A DNA stretch of 64,000 nt from Photobacterium iliopiscarium (GTDB taxonomy: Bacteria > Pseudomonadota > Gammaproteobacteria > Enterobacterales > Vibrionaceae), in the NCBI RefSeq assembly GCF_003026395.1, contig NZ_PYOO01000007.1:1-64000 (forward strand). The letters run 5' to 3'. The notes under the pieces are model-generated. The model searched no databases. It was given only the letters and a program-made list of their open reading frames with translations, and was not told the origin of the DNA. How positions within the stretch are numbered: the first letter of the stretch is position 1; the number at the start of each line of letters is the position of its first letter. The position numbers and the translations under genes are program-made. Positions 53,627 to 63,619 of the stretch are shown piece by piece.

Positions 53627-55057
53627 TTAAGATTGAACTGTTACCGTTGCGGTGGTTATTACTTGAATCAATGCTTGTGCCAGCGTTACCGCCCAAAATT
53701 GCCCTGCTAGTGTCAGATTTAAATAGCGATGCCGCCCTAGTTGTTCTATTTCAACAAAGCCATGTTGTTGCCACTGTTGAAATAATGGCATGCAATAACT
53801 GAACAATGACCAGCCTGCTTGCTTATCGAGTTGTTTGGCTACAATCACTCCGCGATCAAAGCCTGCTTTAATTACCGTATTAACCGCAGCATGGGGTGAT
53901 GATTTAACCATCATCGCCAGTGGGATCCGTTGGTTATTAACATCATCCATATAATGTTCAAGCTTACGATGTTGCATAAAACCATAACCGCCAACATTGC
54001 CACCAGCACCCGCCCCTAGTGGTAAGACTTCTGCGGTAGTTTTAGCAAGGCTGTTATAGCTACTTCGTTCACGATTATCACGCGCCCAATGATTAACACT
54101 TAAACGACGTAGATGATGTTTAGCCATAAAATCTACCCCCATTTCAAACATTGAGGCTTTAGTCATGGTATCAGCAGGCTCAGGTAAACGACCTTGTTCG
54201 ACCATTTTCCCCATTGGCGTATTACCCATTTCAATCAATTGATATAAATCAACACCATGGGCACCAGAATCAAGAAAATCGTTCAAATCCTGTTGCCATA
54301 CTTCAAGATTCTGATAAGGCAGCCCATAGAGTAAATCAATCACAATAGGCGCTTGATCGGTTACCGCTAACTCACTGACACGTTTTAACACCACGTCGCG
54401 ATCATCTAAGCGTTTTGCTTTACGACGAACTTGCGTATCAAAACTTTGCACACCAAAAGAAAAACGGTTAAACCCGCCTTCAAGTGCCGATTCAAACATT
54501 TCATCGCTGAAACGATTAATTCGCCCTTCTAGGGTTAACTCACAATCAGAGGCTAACGGAAAGTGGTGGCGGATCATGGTGCCGAGTTGTTTAATTTGTG
54601 CTGCGGTTAAATCAGTCGGAGTACCACCACCAATATAGACCGCTTGAAAAGGTGCCGCCTGCGTCCATGGCTGGGCGGCTTTATATTTAAGCTCAACCAT
54701 TAATGCCGCAAAATAATCATCAATCAGACGTTGGCTCGATGCATATTCAAAAAAACTGCAATAAGTACAACGTACACGACAAAATGGAATATGAACGTAT
54801 AAACAACGCTTATTAAAAGGCGGGGTTGTCCGCTGTAAAATTTGCTGTACTAGCGGCTGTATTTGATTGGATTCAATAGGATTGTGACTACCACCACCAG
54901 CATGTGCCGATAATTTACGTCGAAAACCAAATCGCAACGGATCCGGCGTATTTTCTCCAAGAATATCACCACCAAAACTAGATATATCCAAGCTAGCTGG
55001 CGTACTTATAGGCAATATAGGTTGTTCGGCATTTATCATATTAATGGCTATATCCAC
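53627..55057 (-). CDS. hutW: Radical SAM heme-degradation enzyme HutW (ChuW family)
   Basis: 476 aa, HemN-like radical SAM. YVHIPFCRVRCTYCSFF holds the CxxxCxxC cluster, YIGGGTPTDL the SAM site, and FNRFSFGVQSFD the HemN-type block. E. coli ChuW opens heme anaerobically with B12-independent radical chemistry; in Vibrio hutW starts hutWXZ. GTG start at 55057 with AGAGG five bases before it; an ATG six codons later is less well placed. Divergent from tonB, sharing a Fur-type region. Confidence 0.93.
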   Translation of the reverse strand: MDIAINMINAEQPILPISTPASLDISSFGGDILGENTPDPLRFGFRRKLSAHAGGGSHNPIESNQIQPLVQQILQRTTPPFNKRCLYVHIPFCRVRCTYCSFFEYASSQRLIDDYFAALMVELKYKAAQPWTQAAPFQAVYIGGGTPTDLTAAQIKQLGTMIRHHFPLASDCELTLEGRINRFSDEMFESALEGGFNRFSFGVQSFDTQVRRKAKRLDDRDVVLKRVSELAVTDQAPIVIDLLYGLPYQNLEVWQQDLNDFLDSGAHGVDLYQLIEMGNTPMGKMVEQGRLPEPADTMTKASMFEMGVDFMAKHHLRRLSVNHWARDNRERSSYNSLAKTTAEVLPLGAGAGGNVGGYGFMQHRKLEHYMDDVNNQRIPLAMMVKSSPHAAVNTVIKAGFDRGVIVAKQLDKQAGWSLFSYCMPLFQQWQQHGFVEIEQLGRHRYLNLTLAGQFWAVTLAQALIQVITTATVTVQS

Positions 55058-55449
55058 TAGCCCCTCTTTAGTAACTTGTCACGTGTAACTTCGATAAGGT
55101 TGGCGACAAATCGACCCACATCACATCATTTATGATTATTTGCTATCACTTTTTAAGCTGCTTATTTCAAGATTTCAATGCAGAAACGGTACATTGCCAT
55201 TCCCATCAATGATTCTTAATCTCATTTGCGGCCATGATATTTGTCATTGAATAATATTGCAAATGATAATTGATATTATTCGCATTTCGTGGATAATAGC
55301 TAAAAATAAAGTGCTAATATTAATTATAATATTACTAACCTCATGAAAAATATAACAAAACGGACAATATATACAGGGAGTGATATTTTGCATCAATATT
55401 CAATCACTATTGACGACGTTCTTTTTAGTGTTATTTTTAGGTAATAATA
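55058..55449. other. Divergent control region of the two heme operons
   Basis: 392 bp, AT-rich, with the Fur-type box and no ORF of its own. Confidence 0.55.
55264..55278 (+). promoter_or_regulatory. Fur-type box in the hutW-tonB intergenic region
   Basis: TGATAATTGATATTA matches the Fur 7-1-7 consensus at 11 of 14 specified positions, with an extra GATATTATT half-site overlapping. It can serve both divergent iron operons. Confidence 0.65.
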
Positions 55450-56268
55450 GTGAATACAAAACGTTACGTTGCCGCTGGGGCGGTATCATTGTTGGTTCAT
55501 AGTATGTTTCTTGCTGCGATGCCTACCAAGGATCCAATCACACTGACGATAGGAACCGATACGCCACGTGTCAGTTTAACCTTTGTTGCTGTTCCACCTG
55601 CTGTAGTGAAAACACCACCGCCAACGGTAACGCCAGTATCCACCCCGACCGAATCGGTACCAACAAAGTCTGTGCCAGTAAAGCCCCCTGTTGCATCAAC
55701 CATGAAGCGCTTAACAAAGACCACAACAGTAGATAAAGCGATATCTAAAAAAGCACGAACGTCGAATAAAGCAATAGCGCAAAAGAAAGCAGCAACACAA
55801 AAGAAAACTGTCCCCCCTGTAAAGAAAAAGCAGCTTACGCATACAAAACCTTTAAAACAGACATCATCAGCTGTAACACCAACAACGACGACAGATACAA
55901 AAACAGCACTAAAATCAACAAAAGCACCGTCAAATCAAGCGAATAAAACAGCAGCCACCGCTGTCGATAACGCAGGAACACAAGCATTACAGTTGGTATC
56001 AAAGCCGACCTTTGTAACACGACCTGGCGCTGTCAATTACCCCAAATTAGCCAAACGTCGTGGCATTGAAGGTCAAGTACTGATTGAAGTCTGGATTGAT
56101 ATAAAAGGACAACAACTCAAGCAAAAACTGATCAAGTCATCCGGTGCACAGATCTTAGATAACGCGGCAATCGCGGCGATCAAAAAATGGCATTTTTCTT
56201 CTCATATTGTAAACGGTAAGGCAATTGCCCACCGAGTACAGATCCCTGTACGTTTTAAACTGGACTAA
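55450..56268 (+). CDS. tonB: TonB energy transducer for heme uptake
   Basis: 272 aa, GTG start with AGGT seven bases before. A short cytosolic N-terminus and one TM helix (AAGAVSLLVHSMFLAAMP, with the TonB His) lead to a long Pro/Thr/Lys-rich spacer (about 45-180), then the C-terminal domain with YPKLAKRRGIEGQVLIEVWI and VRFKLD end. It links the ExbBD proton motor to TonB-dependent receptors. First gene of tonB-exbB-exbD-hutBCD. Confidence 0.94.
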   Translation: MNTKRYVAAGAVSLLVHSMFLAAMPTKDPITLTIGTDTPRVSLTFVAVPPAVVKTPPPTVTPVSTPTESVPTKSVPVKPPVASTMKRLTKTTTVDKAISKKARTSNKAIAQKKAATQKKTVPPVKKKQLTHTKPLKQTSSAVTPTTTTDTKTALKSTKAPSNQANKTAATAVDNAGTQALQLVSKPTFVTRPGAVNYPKLAKRRGIEGQVLIEVWIDIKGQQLKQKLIKSSGAQILDNAAIAAIKKWHFSSHIVNGKAIAHRVQIPVRFKLD

Positions 56269-56271
56269 ACC

Positions 56272-56973
56272 ATGACTGTTATTGACAACCTCACCCAACA
56301 ATTTGGCCTTATGACATGGCCGCTGCTTACGTGTTCAGCATTAACGGTCATGATTTTAGTTGAACGGTTTATACAAGTATTACTCTGTACTGGCGTTGGA
56401 AAAACCAAAGTCACCGCCCTTTTGGATAAACAAAATCGCCATGATGATCGCGCGCTTGATCAGTTAGCAGAACAACTGAAACACCAACGGCCATTATTAT
56501 GTAAAGGCATTTCGATGCTGATTTCCCATCGTCATTTTACGAAACCATTACGTGAAGATGCCGCAAGCATTTGGCTACTTCAAAAACGTCAACAATTACG
56601 TTCAGGGTTACGATTACTGAGTTTAATTGGTGTGATTAGTCCGCTATTAGGTTTACTTGGTACGGTGTTGGGCTTAATTGAAATGTTTAAAGGCATTGCC
56701 TTATCAACAGGCTCTGTGACTCCCAGTGATCTTGCTGATGGTCTAGGTTTAGCAATGCGCACTACCGCAGCTGGCTTGATTATTGCCCTGCCTGCCATTA
56801 CAGGCTCACAATTATTAGGCTTATGGGCCGATAGCATCATGGCGACATTAGAGCACAGTCTAAATCGTTGTAATTTATGGTTAGAAGGCATGAACATTGA
56901 TGTTGGTAATAGCCCAGTAAAACCATGTGATACTTGTGAAGAAAACCCGGCTTACAATGGCAAATCAGCATGA
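56272..56973 (+). CDS. exbB: ExbB-type proton channel subunit
   Basis: 233 aa MotA/TolQ/ExbB family. Three TM helices; LRLLSLIGVISPLLGLLGTV and LGLAMRTTAAGLIIALPAI are the conserved blocks, the latter with the channel-lining Thr. Starts 3 bp after tonB and overlaps exbD by 4 bp. Confidence 0.94.
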   Translation: MTVIDNLTQQFGLMTWPLLTCSALTVMILVERFIQVLLCTGVGKTKVTALLDKQNRHDDRALDQLAEQLKHQRPLLCKGISMLISHRHFTKPLREDAASIWLLQKRQQLRSGLRLLSLIGVISPLLGLLGTVLGLIEMFKGIALSTGSVTPSDLADGLGLAMRTTAAGLIIALPAITGSQLLGLWADSIMATLEHSLNRCNLWLEGMNIDVGNSPVKPCDTCEENPAYNGKSA

Positions 56974-57389
56974 TTAGTATCAATAATCATCAGCAAAATG
57001 CAGATGAACTTACCCCTGATTTAACGCCTTTATTGGATATTATTTTTATTGTGATGGTGTTTTTATTACTTACCGCAACAGTAAAAATTAAAGCATTAGA
57101 TGTGGAATTACCGCAAACCGCGACTCAAATATTACAAACAACCAAAGCCGATCCGATCACGATAAATCTCGTTGCCGCTGAACCTTATTGGGCATTAGAT
57201 GGTCAATCGGTCGACAACTGGGATAACTTTTCACAACAACTATTAGCCGCTGTAAAAGCACATGCAAATAAACCCGTCGTTATTGGCGCTGATAAAAAAG
57301 CCTCCGTCGAACAGATGCTCAAGTTATTAGCTTTTCTACAAAAAAACGACATTAAAGCCACGCAACTATTAATGGAAGATCAACAATAA
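56970..57389 (+). CDS. exbD: ExbD-type proton channel subunit
   Basis: 139 aa. A single N-terminal TM with the proton-carrying Asp in LTPDLTPLLDIIFIVMVFLLL, then a periplasmic domain ending IKATQLLMEDQQ. Its stop overlaps the hutB start by one base (TAATG). Confidence 0.94.
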   Translation: MISINNHQQNADELTPDLTPLLDIIFIVMVFLLLTATVKIKALDVELPQTATQILQTTKADPITINLVAAEPYWALDGQSVDNWDNFSQQLLAAVKAHANKPVVIGADKKASVEQMLKLLAFLQKNDIKATQLLMEDQQ

Positions 57390-58321
57390 TGGACCGTCAT
57401 ACCTCTTTTATAACTGCACCTTTTATAACTACACCTTTTTTACGACATATTTCTCAAAAAATACTGTTATCAACCACACTGTTTATCTCCGCATCAAGCT
57501 TATTTAGTCCCTTAGCCCATGCACAAACAAATTCAAATACAGCAAGAGTTATTAGCGCTGGTGCGGCTATTACTGAAATCATTAATGCATTAGGGGCCGA
57601 GCAACAATTAATTGCCGTCGATGTAACCAGTAAAACACTGGTGGCGGATGATATGCCTAAAGTCGGTTATCACCGTCAACTGTCAGCAGAAAGCCTGATT
57701 GCTTTAGCCCCGACTCGCATTATTGGCTCCGATGAAATGGGTCCACCAAAGACATTAACATTGTTAAAGCAATCGGGAATTGAGGTCGATATTGTTAACG
57801 GTGGCGAAACGGTGTCTGATTTACTGCATCGAATCGATCAAGTGGCAGCCTTAACCCAACATTCACAACAAGCGCAGCAGCTTAAACAGACCATAACCAC
57901 CACAGTAAAAACAATTAAACAAAACAATTCACACCAGACTCAGCCTAAAAAAGTATTGTTCTTAATGATTCATGATGGACGACCAATTAGCGTTGCCGGA
58001 AAAAATACCACCGCCGACAGTATTATCACTTTAGCGGGGGCAATAAACCCAGCGGCAGCCGTTGTCGCAAACTATAAACCGGTTTCAACAGAGGCTATTT
58101 TACAAATGCAACCTGACATTATTTTACTCAGTAACCGTACAACAGCCTCCATCAAAGACATGGCACAACTTATCAAAAAAATGCCCGTCTTAGAGGCAAC
58201 CCCTGCGGCAAAAAATAATGCGATTGCCGTGATTGACGGGACGGCATTAATTGGTGGCTTAGGCATTCATAGTATTAATGAAGCCATGCGCCTTAATCAT
58301 ATTTTCTACCCACAATCGTAA
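57389..58321 (+). CDS. hutB: Periplasmic heme-binding protein HutB
   Basis: 310 aa cluster A-II type binding protein. Signal peptide to about residue 45 (SSLFSPLAHA-QTN); an ARVISAGAAITEIINALGAE beginning, the PKVGYHRQLSAESLIAL heme-contact region with a Tyr/His and the long connecting helix follow. It ferries heme from the outer-membrane receptor to HutCD. Confidence 0.93.
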   Translation: MDRHTSFITAPFITTPFLRHISQKILLSTTLFISASSLFSPLAHAQTNSNTARVISAGAAITEIINALGAEQQLIAVDVTSKTLVADDMPKVGYHRQLSAESLIALAPTRIIGSDEMGPPKTLTLLKQSGIEVDIVNGGETVSDLLHRIDQVAALTQHSQQAQQLKQTITTTVKTIKQNNSHQTQPKKVLFLMIHDGRPISVAGKNTTADSIITLAGAINPAAAVVANYKPVSTEAILQMQPDIILLSNRTTASIKDMAQLIKKMPVLEATPAAKNNAIAVIDGTALIGGLGIHSINEAMRLNHIFYPQS

Positions 58322-58338
58322 TCTGAGATAAAGCCATC

Positions 58339-59376
58339 ATGAACGACAGCCGTATTTCACCCCATGTTATTTACGCTATCAGTATTGGGTCATTGCTCTT
58401 TGCATTATTAAGCTCAATTGCGATTGGACCGATGGATATCAGTTATAAAGATAGTTTTATAGCGTTATTACCTGGAGACCATCAGCTTGCCGCTCATATT
58501 GATCTCGTGATCCATCAAATACGTCTACCACGAACATTATTGTGTATTGCGATTGGTGCCATACTTGCCATCTGTGGAGCGGTGCTACAAGGCTTATTTC
58601 GGAACCCCCTCGCAGACCCAGGTATTATTGGTATTTCAGGAGGTGCAGGCCTAGGCGCGGCGTTTGCGATCATTTTGTTTGCCCCGTTAATGACGCAATA
58701 TCCATTATTAATGAACATTGGCGCTGTGCCCTTCTTCGCTTTTTTGGGTGGCGCGCTGAGCACATATTTGGTGTATCACCTTGGCACCGATAAAAACGGC
58801 ACTTCTGTTGTGGTAATGCTATTGGCGGGTGTGGCAATTGGAGCGATTTCGGGTGCAGGTCTTGGGTTACTTAACTATATTGCGAATGATCAAGCGCTAC
58901 GTGATTTTTCTTTATGGTCAATGGGCTCGTTAGCAGGAGCGACATGGCCGAATATTGGCCTCGCCTTTGTGAGCCTCGTCATCATTTATTATTATTGTTA
59001 TCGCCAAGCGAATGCACTTAACGCCTTTTTATTGGGCGAAGCTGAAGCTCGTCATATGGGGGTGAATGTTCAGCATCTAAAGCGTAGTTTAATTATTGTC
59101 TGTGCTGCGGGTGTAGGTATTACGGTTGCCATTACGGGTCCGATTGGCTTTATTGGTCTGGTGATCCCCCATTTAGGACGCATGATTTCAGGTCCTAATC
59201 ATAAAACCCTCTTACCCATTTCAGCTATTTTAGGGGCATTGATTTTACTCGTTGCCGATATGATCGCCCGTAGTGCGTTTGCACCACAAGAACTCCCCGT
59301 AGGTATTATTACCGCCATTTTAGGCGCTCCATTCTTCATTTATCTATTAAATAAACAAAAAGGCAGAATCGCATGA
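58339..59376 (+). CDS. hutC: Heme ABC transporter permease HutC
   Basis: 345 aa FecCD/BtuC family with about ten TM helices. LRLPRTLLCIAIGAILAICG in this family is represented here as IRLPRTLLCIAIGAILA, followed by GAVLQGLFRNPLADPGIIG and the ATPase contact region IGFIGLVIPHLGRM. It moves heme across the inner membrane. Overlaps hutD by 4 bp. Confidence 0.94.
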   Translation: MNDSRISPHVIYAISIGSLLFALLSSIAIGPMDISYKDSFIALLPGDHQLAAHIDLVIHQIRLPRTLLCIAIGAILAICGAVLQGLFRNPLADPGIIGISGGAGLGAAFAIILFAPLMTQYPLLMNIGAVPFFAFLGGALSTYLVYHLGTDKNGTSVVVMLLAGVAIGAISGAGLGLLNYIANDQALRDFSLWSMGSLAGATWPNIGLAFVSLVIIYYYCYRQANALNAFLLGEAEARHMGVNVQHLKRSLIIVCAAGVGITVAITGPIGFIGLVIPHLGRMISGPNHKTLLPISAILGALILLVADMIARSAFAPQELPVGIITAILGAPFFIYLLNKQKGRIA

Positions 59377-60164
59377 CGGTAACCTCTGCGCCCTCAACGG
59401 TAATTTCAGCACGTAATTTACAGTTAACACTGGCGGGTAAAGTCTTATTAGATAATTTTAGTATTGATATAAAAGCAGGAGAAATAACGGCACTACTCGG
59501 GCCTAACGGTGCAGGTAAAAGTACCCTTCTTAAAATACTGTGCGGTGAAATAGAGCCTGAAAGTGGTCAAGTTGCATTTTTTGATCGTGATATAAATAGT
59601 TGGCAACGATCTGAACTAGCGTGTCATTTAGGTATTTTGCCGCAACACAGTTCGCTCTCATTTGCCTTTACCTGTAAAGAAGTCGTGGAATTAGGCACAA
59701 TGCCGCTTTGTTTATCACGTCAAGAAATTGACCACATCACGACTAAAACCATGTGTGACACGGATGTTCTTCATCTTGCTCAACGCTTATATCCAACCTT
59801 ATCTGGCGGTGAAAAACAACGGATCCATTTCGCGCGCGTTTTAACCCAACTCAGTCAAGCCAATGATAAATGCATTCTAATGTTAGATGAGCCAACATCC
59901 GCATTAGATTTAGCCCATCAGCATAAAACCTTACAAATGGCACAAACAATGGCAGCTAAAGGTGCGGCGGTTATTATTGTATTGCATGATCTCAACTTAG
60001 CGGCGCAATATGCTCAACGTATGGTTATTATTCAACACGGTAAAATTCACGCTGATGGCACACCATGGCAAGCATTACAACCTGACATAATTAACCATGT
60101 ATACGGTTGGAACATTTCCGTTCATCCCCATCCTATTCATGGTTATCCTTACCTACTAACATAA
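59373..60164 (+). CDS. hutD: Heme ABC transporter ATPase HutD
   Basis: 263 aa. Walker A GPNGAGKSTLLK, signature LSGGEKQRIHFARV, Walker B CILMLDEPTSALD and the switch His in IVLHDLNLA. It powers heme import with HutC. Last gene of the six-gene operon. Confidence 0.95.
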   Translation: MTVTSAPSTVISARNLQLTLAGKVLLDNFSIDIKAGEITALLGPNGAGKSTLLKILCGEIEPESGQVAFFDRDINSWQRSELACHLGILPQHSSLSFAFTCKEVVELGTMPLCLSRQEIDHITTKTMCDTDVLHLAQRLYPTLSGGEKQRIHFARVLTQLSQANDKCILMLDEPTSALDLAHQHKTLQMAQTMAAKGAAVIIVLHDLNLAAQYAQRMVIIQHGKIHADGTPWQALQPDIINHVYGWNISVHPHPIHGYPYLLT

Positions 60165-60555
60165 TATTAAAGCGCGCTATTTTTTTGATCGTATCTTGTG
60201 AATTTCAGTAATTTAGCCATAATATTACTGAAATTTACGTTTTTTTGTTGATAGTTATCAAATAATTTACTCCGAAACAATAGAAACGTTGCACTACGCG
60301 TAACACTCAGTAAAATGTGAACGCAAGCGATTACACTTGAAAAATATGCCATAATTATGAAGCCGCAGTATAAATGCGGATTTTTGCGTTAATACTATTT
60401 AAGTATGTAATAGACACATTATCGGTGCCAAATTGAATAATTAATGAGATATATCTCAAAAGCACATTGAATTATATACACCTCAGTAGTTACTCAATTT
60501 GGTACCACACAATTAGCTAGAAACAACTCTAGCGCTCATTATTAGAAGAATAAAT
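60165..60555. other. Intergenic region upstream of purR
   Basis: 391 bp. It holds a PurR-type operator at 60321-60336 and a small hairpin CCGCAGTATAAATGCGG followed by ATTTTTG (60362-60385), possibly a weak terminator or part of the leader. No small gene is supportable. Confidence 0.5.
60321..60336 (+). promoter_or_regulatory. Candidate PUR box (purR autoregulation)
   Basis: ACGCAAGCGATTACAC matches ACGCAAACGTTTTCNT at 11 of 15 specified bases, 220 bp before purR. Autoregulation is known for E. coli purR. Confidence 0.5.
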
Positions 60556-61560
60556 ATGGCAACCATTAAAGATGTTGCACGTATGGCTGGCGTTTCAACC
60601 ACAACAGTTTCACACGTGATCAATAAAACGCGCTTTGTCGCAGAAGCAACACAAAAAAAAGTACTTGCTGCTGTTGAAGAGCTTAACTACGCCCCAAGTG
60701 CTGTTGCGCGTAGCCTTAAATGTAATACAACCCGTACAATTGGCATGCTCGTTACTAAGTCAACCAATCCTTTTTTTGCTGAAGTTGTACATGGTGTTGA
60801 AGAGTATTGCTACCGTGAAGGTTACACATTAATTTTATGTAACACAGAAGGTAACCTTTCTAAGCAATATGATTACTTACGCATGCTGGCAGAAAAGCGT
60901 GTCGATGGCTTATTAGTGATGTGTTCTGATCTTGATCAGAAATTACTGGATCTACTTGAGCGTCAAAAAGACCTACCAATGGTTGTTATGGACTGGGGCC
61001 CAGAAAGCCCACATACCGATAAAATTCAGGATAACGCTGAACAAGGTGGCTATCTTGCTACTAAATATTTTATTGACCATGGTCATAGTCGTATTGGTTG
61101 CTTATCTGGTCATAATGATAAATCGACTTGTCGCGAACGCTTAAAAGGCTTCAACAAAGCGATGGCAGAAGCAAACCTAACCGTTAACCAAGACTGGATC
61201 CTTGAAGGTGACTTTGAATGTGATTCAGCGGTTATAGCGGCTGAACAATATATTGCAATGACCGATCGCCCAACGGCTATTTTTTGCTTTAATGACATCA
61301 TGGCAATGGCATTGATCAGTACCTTTGAACAAGCTGGGTTACGTGTTCCTGGTGATATTTCAATTATTGGTTATGACAACATTGATCTTGCACCTTACTT
61401 CGCGCCACCACTAACGACAATCCACCAGCCAAAACGTCGTTTAGGTAAAACCGCCATTAAAATCTTAATGGACCGAATGAAGAACAAAGATCATGAACGT
61501 CAAATTTTTGAAATGGCACCTGCGATTGTTGAGCGTAAATCTGTAAAAGATTTACGTTAA
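60556..61560 (+). CDS. purR: Purine repressor PurR (LacI family)
   Basis: 334 aa. The DNA-binding head [18 protein letters not shown] and the hinge helix [14 protein letters not shown] segment ([16 protein letters not shown]) are near-identical to E. coli PurR, as are [15 protein letters not shown] and [10 protein letters not shown] in the corepressor domain. It represses purine synthesis when hypoxanthine or guanine bind. Terminator follows. Confidence 0.93.
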   Translation: MATIKDVARMAGVSTTTVSHVINKTRFVAEATQKKVLAAVEELNYAPSAVARSLKCNTTRTIGMLVTKSTNPFFAEVVHGVEEYCYREGYTLILCNTEGNLSKQYDYLRMLAEKRVDGLLVMCSDLDQKLLDLLERQKDLPMVVMDWGPESPHTDKIQDNAEQGGYLATKYFIDHGHSRIGCLSGHNDKSTCRERLKGFNKAMAEANLTVNQDWILEGDFECDSAVIAAEQYIAMTDRPTAIFCFNDIMAMALISTFEQAGLRVPGDISIIGYDNIDLAPYFAPPLTTIHQPKRRLGKTAIKILMDRMKNKDHERQIFEMAPAIVERKSVKDLR

Positions 61561-61577
61561 TACTGTTAACTCTTTAT

Positions 61578-61605
61578 CAAGCCAATATTCCTATTGGCTT
61601 TTTCT
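61578..61605 (+). terminator. purR terminator
   Basis: AAGCCAATA-TTCC-TATTGGCTT hairpin and TTTTTC tail. Confidence 0.88.
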
Positions 61606-61935
61606 TCTACGGCTAATTATCCCGACTTAACGCACCTTCCAAGCAACGCTTATTATCAAAAATATGAACAACCTCACAGATTCACCAGCTTTTGTTCGTA
61701 TTAAAACTTACCTTTTAAAAAAATCGAATATAATGAACCTTGTAATTACATATAATAGTAAGCAAAAGACTTACAAATTATAAATAATACTTCTATATTG
61801 ATAATATTATTTATAAAGTAATACATGGATGATTTAAAGTAGAAAAATTATCTCGTAAATAACTTTAATAATAAGAGGAAATTTACGACTACTTTAATGT
61901 TAGGTGACACTCATTTTTATTCGCCGAGTAGAAGT
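61606..61935. other. tfoX upstream region and leader
   Basis: 330 bp, very AT-rich. The last 100 bp fold into a long two-part stem (61834-61897) with a ribosome-binding-like AGAGGA in its apical loop. Confidence 0.5.
61834..61897 (+). promoter_or_regulatory. Candidate regulatory hairpin in the tfoX leader
   Basis: Outer arms TTAAAGTAG / CTACTTTAA and inner arms CGTAAAT / ATTTACG enclose a 20-base loop containing AAGAGGAA. In V. cholerae the tfoX leader is opened by the small RNA TfoR, so a structured leader is expected. Confidence 0.5.
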
Positions 61936-62523
61936 ATGGACAAACCAATATTAAAAAATTCATTAAGATTATTAGATCATTTAGGCAACGTTAGATCACG
62001 CTCCATGTTTGGTGGCTTTGGTATTTTCGCAGGCGAAGCAATGTTCGCACTCGTGGTGAATAATAAACTGCATCTTAGGGCAAACACTAAAACTGAAGAG
62101 GAGTTTAAACAAGCAGGCTTAAAACCGTACATTTATAAAAAACGTGGGTTTCCGGTCATAACGAAACATTACGCTATTCTTGATCAATGGTGGGAAGAAC
62201 CTGAAAAAATAATAGAGCAAGCAAAATATTCTCTTGAAGCAGCCTTAGCTGACAAAAAAGCAAAAGAATGTTGTTCGCCAGCTAGGATTAAAGATTTACC
62301 TAACTTGCGACTTTCAAATGAAAGAATGCTCAAAAAAGCAGGTATTCAAACAATTGATCAATTATACGATCTTGGTGCACTCAACGCTTATAAGGCATTA
62401 CAAAAAACACAAGAGGCATCATTAAGTTTAGAATTATTATGGGCACTAGAAGGTGCCATACATGGCCAACATTGGTCAGTAATACCAGAAAGCAGACGTA
62501 ACGAACTGCTCGCTAAATTATAA
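61936..62523 (+). CDS. tfoX: Competence regulator TfoX (Sxy family)
   Basis: 195 aa from the ATG at 61936 (MDKPILKNSLRLLDHLG), the start that matches V. cholerae TfoX (196 aa); an in-frame ATG 13 codons upstream overlaps the leader hairpin and has no near ribosome-binding site. N-terminal TfoX domain (RSRSMFGGFGIFAGEAMFAL, YIYKKRGFPVITKHYAI) and C-terminal helix-hairpin domain (DLPNLRLSNERMLKKAGI...ELLWALEGAIHG). In vibrios it switches on chitin-induced natural transformation. Confidence 0.92.
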   Translation: MDKPILKNSLRLLDHLGNVRSRSMFGGFGIFAGEAMFALVVNNKLHLRANTKTEEEFKQAGLKPYIYKKRGFPVITKHYAILDQWWEEPEKIIEQAKYSLEAALADKKAKECCSPARIKDLPNLRLSNERMLKKAGIQTIDQLYDLGALNAYKALQKTQEASLSLELLWALEGAIHGQHWSVIPESRRNELLAKL

Positions 62524-62562
62524 TAAATATATCCGTCAACTGGCTAAGTGACGCTTAAGAAT

Positions 62563-62590
62563 AAAGAGGCTCTATGCCTCTTTAATTTAT
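62563..62590 (+). terminator. tfoX terminator
   Basis: AAAGAGGC-TCTAT-GCCTCTTT hairpin followed by AATTT; the T tract is short. Confidence 0.8.
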
Positions 62591-63001
62591 CCAACAAATA
62601 CACGTATCTCTCCCTACACAATCCTTACATTACCCATTCCAAATCAATAAACATGATAAACGCATACAAAAATGTACATTTATTGAACAAGTAAATTAAA
62701 AATACAAAAAGAATAAGAAAATAAAATATTTATTCATTAATTTCCATAAACCCCGTTATAACCACAAAACAAAACCTTTCATTAACTATTTTTTTATTAT
62801 CAATCACAAAAAATAACATATACATGTCACATTTTGCTCTTAATGTATCGATTACGACTTTCGTTATTATTATTTGCTATTTATTATTTCCAATAATATT
62901 TTGAATAAAAAAATTTTTTGTCATTAAATGAAATACAATATTAGTTACCTCGGTCTTGCTACTTAAGAGTCGATGTGATTCTCATTTAATAAGGACATAC
63001 C
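62591..63001. other. AT-rich intergenic region
   Basis: About 410 bp of very AT-rich sequence with A and T runs. I see no gene, repeat or clear operator; it presumably contains the promoter of the next two genes. Confidence 0.4.
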
Positions 63002-63619
63002 TTGCGTATATTAACCAAAAAAACATTTTCATTGTGGGTCAAACCGTTACTGTGGTTGCAAAAACGCCATTTCGGCAACATACTCAATCCAGCTAAATTA
63101 TGGGGACGAAAACCTGTACTTTTCTGGTTAGTGGCTTTGTTCTTTGGTTATCTTGATCGTAAAAAATCCCCCATTGATGCCGTTATGCGATCGTTAGTCT
63201 GCGTCCGCGTATCACAACTTAATAACTGCGCTTTTTGTGTTGATGCTAATGGAATGAAATTAGCCGAACGCTGTCATTCATTAGAAAAAATTAAAGCATT
63301 AGCCCATTGGCAAACTTCTGAACATTTTTCAGAACAAGAACAAGCGGTATTAACGTATACAGAAGCAATGACCCTTAATGACCAACAAGTCAGTGATGAA
63401 ATGCTAGCGACACTTGCAACGTGGTATAGCAGCGATGATATTATTGAATTAACCGCATTAGTGAGTTTTCAAAATTTATCCGCTAAGTTTAATACTGCGC
63501 TAGATGTGCCCGCGCAAGGTTTCTGTTCATTACCAATTCAACCTCAGACTCAACAAAACACAGTGCCAACAACATCAACAGCAGATAAAGAACAACTAAG
63601 GAGCCATAATGAAAAATAA
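63002..63619 (+). CDS. Carboxymuconolactone decarboxylase/AhpD-like protein
   Basis: 205 aa, TTG start with AAGGA about six bases upstream. The AhpD-type redox motif is in QLNNCAFCVDANG (Cys76, Cys79), within a helical CMD domain (residues 60-160); the N-terminal 55 residues include a hydrophobic stretch (PVLFWLVALFFGYL) that may associate with membrane. It is likely a peroxidase-type thiol oxidoreductase. It overlaps the next gene by 11 bp, so the two are translationally coupled. Confidence 0.8.
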   Translation: MRILTKKTFSLWVKPLLWLQKRHFGNILNPAKLWGRKPVLFWLVALFFGYLDRKKSPIDAVMRSLVCVRVSQLNNCAFCVDANGMKLAERCHSLEKIKALAHWQTSEHFSEQEQAVLTYTEAMTLNDQQVSDEMLATLATWYSSDDIIELTALVSFQNLSAKFNTALDVPAQGFCSLPIQPQTQQNTVPTTSTADKEQLRSHNEK

